Of a stretch of 64,000 nucleotides of DNA, positions 49,701-55,700 are shown one piece after another. Location: positions 161,062,452 to 161,126,451 of the forward strand of contig BTPG01000007.1 of the NCBI GenBank assembly GCA_036245525.1. The letters run 5' to 3'. Within the stretch, counting starts at the first letter, position 1. Each line of letters starts with the position of its first letter. The notes beneath the pieces are model-generated. The model saw nothing but the letters and a program-made list of their open reading frames with translations, searched no databases and was not told the origin of the DNA. The DNA is from Semisulcospira habei (lineage: Eukaryota; Mollusca; Gastropoda; Semisulcospiridae). Made by a program: the position numbers and the translations under genes.

Positions 49701-52700
49701 CCCATGCCCGCTATAGCGGGCGTCAGTAATGAAAGGGATAAAACAGGTTCTAGTATAGTTATTAATTATTATTAATTATTTGTGTGCTGATCTGTACATT
49801 TTGGACATTATGCCGGTAGGCTATGAGGCTAAAAACGTAGATTAGTGCACATCAATGTACAATACACATAAAAGTAGTCCCTTACTCTTACTGGGCCATA
49901 ACGAGGCCCTTGTGAATACAGCAATAATAGGCACCTGTGCTAATTATCTGGATTCCACTGTAGAACACTTTTTACAACCTCCTTAACCCATTTAGCACTG
50001 AGACTCTGCAGCAGGAGATGGATTGATCATGATAATTCAAGGGTCATGCCAGATGAGCTTGGCGCCTTCAGGCTCATCTGGCACTACCCTTTAATTATCA
50101 TGATCAATCCATCTCCTACAACTGGTACACAGTCTTTAGACAATGCCTCCAAAAGTTTGGAAATGCAGCCGTGCGGTTAAGAGGGTTAACCCTTTGTGTG
50201 TCAGTAGAAGTTTTTGTCACGATGATTCCTATAGGAATCATTGTGACAAAATTGCTACCGACATGCAAAGGGTTAACTCTTGTGCAAGCAGCCACCAGTA
50301 CTGTAAACAGTACCAGCAGCTGCATGCATCAGGCAGATAATCTGTCATGGTCAATTTATCTCAGCTGGTACTGGTAAGCCAACGGGGTATGAAATACCTG
50401 GTGGTGAGGTTCATTTCTGTGGCAACACGCTGTGACATGCTGATTGCTGCTACTCGGCGTGGTTCTGTCACACCAATAATACCACTCACACTGAAAACAA
50501 ATACACAAATGTTTGCTTCAAATTCTGCTAGCTTGTAATGTCATGCAATTAAATGAATATCAAAATGAAAGGACTCAAGCACACTCTGTTTCACTGTGAA
50601 TTAAACTATTTTGCCTGAAAATTGCAATTATAATGAACTGAAGCCAACACGCATGCTCACATGAAACACACGCATTTACTCTGAAGACAACACAGTACAA
50701 GACAAACACAAAACATTCACGTGGTGCAAAGGTCAGCTCAGCTATGGAGGTTTTGGAAATTTTAACTGCTTGTATTTGAAATTATAAAGTGTCCTGAAAC
50801 CTGTGCCAAAGTGATGGGGAAGAGCCGAAGTACCTAGAGAAAAAAAAAAAACAATTGTCTGCCAAAATTAATGGTGACACTTACTAGAGAAGAAGTCTCC
50901 AGAACCAGGTATCAAACCTTGCACCTTTAGCATTGGTGGCAGATGCTTTATCACTGAGCCACGGACCTCAAGGTGCAGCAAGAATATGTACACCTTGCAC
51001 CTTTAGCATTGGTGGCAGACACTTTACCGCTGTGCCATGCACCACAAGGTGCAGCAAGAATATGTAAACCTAAATGGTTTCATGAAAAAGAAGATCCATA
51101 TATTCATATTTGGTACCGGTCTCAGGCCACTTTACAAATTCCAAATACAAGCGATCAAAAATCTCTGTAACTTCAGTAGCTGACTGGCCCTTCATTTGTC
51201 TTGTACTGTGTTTGTCTTAAATGGCGTAAATCCGTGTCTGTTTCGTGAGTGTGTGTGTGTTGGGTTTCAGGCGCGGCGCTTTGAGTCGATTTCCCCAAAA
51301 TTGAGAAAAAGCGCCTATATAATAACGGTATTATTATTATTATTATTATATCCTAATAGCCATAGGAGTTAAAGGCACAATCAGCATACCCAAACAGCCT
51401 GCCTGCTCAGCTCTACATTCCAATTCATGCCCAGCTGTCAGCGTGTAAGCATTGTGCTCCAGCACTTCATATTTAACCGACAGTCGACTGTTGGCTGTTT
51501 TGCCTTTAAATTTACTCATTCAACCCCAGCATACCACAACATATGGATCGACTATGATATTTCAAGGGCAACACCCTTGAAATAGCATGGTTGATCTGCT
51601 TCTTAACCCATTGTGTCTAGGTACGAAATACCCACATTTTAGAGTTGTCCTCTGAGGACTGCATTACAATTCAGGAGACAGATCGACCATGATAGTCCAA
51701 GGGTGGTGCCAGAATAGCTTGGCGCCTATAGGCGCCAAGCTATTCTGGCACCACCCTTGAACTATCATGGTCAATCAATATCTTGCTGTGGTGTGTCAGG
51801 ACTGAATCTGTTATATCATGTAATGCAGTCTTCAGAGTACAACTCTAAATTTAGGGATTGAAACCTTGGGGCATAGAGGGTTAAATGTTCACCAGCGGGG
51901 GTACTCACTGAGCATATCCAGCCTCATACAAAAACTGTGGAACCTGGGTTGTTTTTCCAGAGCCAGTCTCTCCACACACGATGACCACAGGATTTTCATT
52001 GATGGTTTCCATGATGATCTGCTCTTCCCCTATGATAGGGAGCTTCTGTCTTGATGCCTGTGGTACAAAGAGATAACAACACAAATAAAGCAAAGGAACC
52101 GAATATAATATCCAACACTGCAAAGGGCTCCCCATCATGTGCAATTCTACATCACTTACGTCCTAAACGGGACATTTACATAGAAGAAACTACCAAGTAA
52201 ATAGGAAAAAGCACAGTCAGGGGAGAGAATTGTGCATTAGTGACCAATGATCCTAGATCTAGATCTACTTTGGTCAAAGCACAAAGGAGAGGAAAGAGGG
52301 GTGCACTAAGTAAGTGACTTAAAGCAATGCATATAGAAGCACCCAGCCCGCCCCCCCCTCACCCCCCCCCCCCAAAGGTGGACGTATCACATATCCAGCT
52401 AGGTCCCCCCTAAGGGGGGGGGGGTCCAGATATTTAGCTGGTGTGGACAGCTGTTTCGTTCTAGGCGACCTCTTCAGCACACCATCGGCAACACTGGAGG
52501 AAGAGAAGGAACTTCTGCCTACCTGCAAAGAAGACCACATTTGACTGTGGTTTCTGCAGGGGCATACATTCAAAGCCTCCACCTAGAGCTAAATTTCCAT
52601 GCATCCTAAGACAGAACCTACTAAAAAGGGGGAAGGGGTTGCAGTCAAAACTGTAGTAATAAAAGAGACCAAAGGGGTTGACTGCCAGTGTGTGTAATGT

Positions 52701-55700
52701 TCTGGAATGGTTACAATCAAACATGTTGCATTCACATACACCCAGTTTGTCTTATTTGCAATTTACACTTATATTTAACCACTTCCCTGCCAACAGACAT
52801 ACATCTTGTTTCTGAAATCTTTGTTCAATGACCAATAGAATCGCCACATTCCTTCTGTGATAAATGTAAAATGAAGAAAAGTAGTGACTGATCTCTATAT
52901 TTGTCTATTTTGACAATATTAACCCATATCATACTGAGGCTAAAAGCTTTAAATGTGTACACTGCCATATGCAAGCTACATTATAGTACTAACAGATAAG
53001 GATATAGACTAATGGCTTTAGTTCAAGGGTGGTGCCAGAATAGCTTGGTGCCTCGAGGCGCCAAGCTATTCTGGCACTACCCTTGAACTATTTTAGTCAA
53101 ACTTATTTGACACACTGGTGTATTCCGAATGATAAGGGTTAATAAATTGTGGTAAAACTGTCTTTTCTAAGCGTGTCTCTTTCTCTGTTGGGTACTTCCA
53201 ATCGACCAATAGACCACAACCGTTCAAAGAACATAGATACAAATTGGTCTCAGCAAGAGGCATAGATCCTCATGAGCCCCCTGCAATTGTGGGGGCTCAT
53301 GAGGATCAATACCTCTTGCGCTGACCTGCCAACCGCTACACAGCTATGGTAGTAGAATTTTTGACAAGTGGTAGTAGTTTTGGAGATGTCAAGCATAGTT
53401 TAGCACGTAAGTTACTGTTCGCTCAACGTCGAACGATGCACGGAAATTTCTCAAAACAACACAACTTTATTGTCTGTTAGAATCAAAGCATGACAGAAAT
53501 TTGCCTTTTATATAGCGATCAGAGCTTTGGCTGGCTGGTACAAACGTTCTTCTTTTCAGGCGGTGCGCTTTTCGATTCGGGTTCCTTTCTCTTTGGCATG
53601 GTTCAGACCGTTGTTTATCTGACGCACTTTGTGAATGAAATGGTGCACGCTGGGAAAACCGAAAATTCGCTCCGCTAGTTCTCACTGGCCCAAAACCGCA
53701 TGCTCTTACAAACCAAAACAACACCAAAAACGTTTTTGGTATATTTTATTCTTAAGCTGCTTGCTCTCACCTACCTTTTTCAACATCTTCCTGGAAAGAA
53801 TCATGACGGACGCTCTGAAAGGATATAGACCAAAACCTCAAAAGGAGAATACAAGCCACTGAAATGAGATGTTTTCGAAGGCTGCTTGGCATTTAGTACA
53901 GAGATCATATCACGAACAAGGAAGTGGGAAGCAGAATCAGGCAAGCCATCGGGCCCTATGAAGACCTATTAGCCATTGTGAAAAAACGCAAACTGAAGTG
54001 GTATGGGCATGTCACGCGATCAGCAGGGATTGCCAAGACAATCCTGCAAGGCACTGTGCAAGGAGGACGAAGGAGAGGAAGACAGAGAAAAAGATGGGAG
54101 GACAAAATCTCCGAGTGAGCAGGACTGAAGCTGAGACGCGACACACTAAGAATGGCAGAGAACAGAGTGGAATAGAGCCGATGGAGCTGGTTGCCAAGTT
54201 ATCAGTGGTGCCCCAACGGTCGGCAAGACTACGGGATAGATTGATAGATTCTTCAGCATAGAATTTCATAGTAGCGTAGTATTGGGAATGTTGGTGTAGG
54301 AAAATACGGCGAAATCGTAGTGGTTGGCAGGTCTGCTTGCGGTTGGTTGGTGTTCACCTTTTCTTGGCAGTGAAGGGGTTAAGGCATAGAATGGAATATT
54401 TCTGACATTGCATTACATAATTTGTTAGAGGCGATAAAAACATGTAGCCGTTCACAATCACACACCAGTGCGCACAAACACACACATACCTGCATCTCTG
54501 GTGTCCTGTCAACGGGTATGTGCACAGCTGGTTTGGATTCCACTGCTTCTTTTGGTTTGACAACGGATTCTTTTTTCTTGGATTTGCTATCACTAGCGCC
54601 TGTCCTGAGTTCTCCGGCCTCTGTAGTCTTATGTACACAAACTTTGTCATTCTGAACAGGCTTGTCAGGCTTGACTCCACTGTATTCCTGTACGTCTTCC
54701 TCCTCTTCCTCATCCGTGGATATATCCGAGGTATCCACAGAATCATCCGATTCCTCTTCCTCCTCTTGACTTGTTTTTCTTTTGGCAGCTTTCTTGCTGC
54801 CACGAATAATGTCTGCACTTTTCCCCTCCTTGGATAAATCGGCCAACTTGTCCTTCATGCGCTGGGAGTGAACCTCAGAAATGCTGGACAGCAGCTGAAG
54901 TTCTTCCTGACTGGCCTGGACGGTTTGTAGTGATTCCAGCAATGATGCACGCTGTAAACAACAAAACAGTGTTCGTGTTACTCTTTACTCATGTGGACCT
55001 TACCTCAAGCCATAAGGATCAACATCACACACTACCCAAAGCACACATTTGTCATTCAGATAAATATATAGTCAAAAAGGCAGCAGACTTTTTTAAACTC
55101 TTAAACTCCCAGAGCTAAATGACTTCCATTCTATATAATGGAAGTCATTTAGTTCTGGGAGTTTAAGAGTTAACTTCTGTGCCTGAGGACCTTGCGGCTC
55201 TACGTGCTGTAATATACTGGCACATAAGATTATTATTTACAGTAACAACTGTAGAAGGCAGCCATCCAACCGTGACTATCGAGTCAACCCAACTACCATG
55301 ATATGAAACAGGGATCATATGACAGTGGGATAAATACCTTAAACCATGGCTGATAATGATTTACAAACCTCAAATTGCTTTTGACACAGTTTTAGCTCTG
55401 TAGCAGAGCCCCAGAGCCAGAACGTGTGTCAAAAGTGCGTCTCAATTCGCAAATCGCCATCACTCATGGTTTAACATATATGATTACACATACTGATAAA
55501 TATGTCACAATAATCACAATGATGAACAAGAGCAAAGGAGACAGAGTCTACAGATTGTACTAAATATACTACCTCAGTTTTCTTTTTCTTCGTTGCTACA
55601 ATTTTTTCCAGTCTCTTTCGCTCCTTCTTAGACAGGGGCTTGATGGCAGCTTCCTTCTTTTCCAACTTTTTTGTTTTCCGTTTCTTAGACGGAAGAACGA

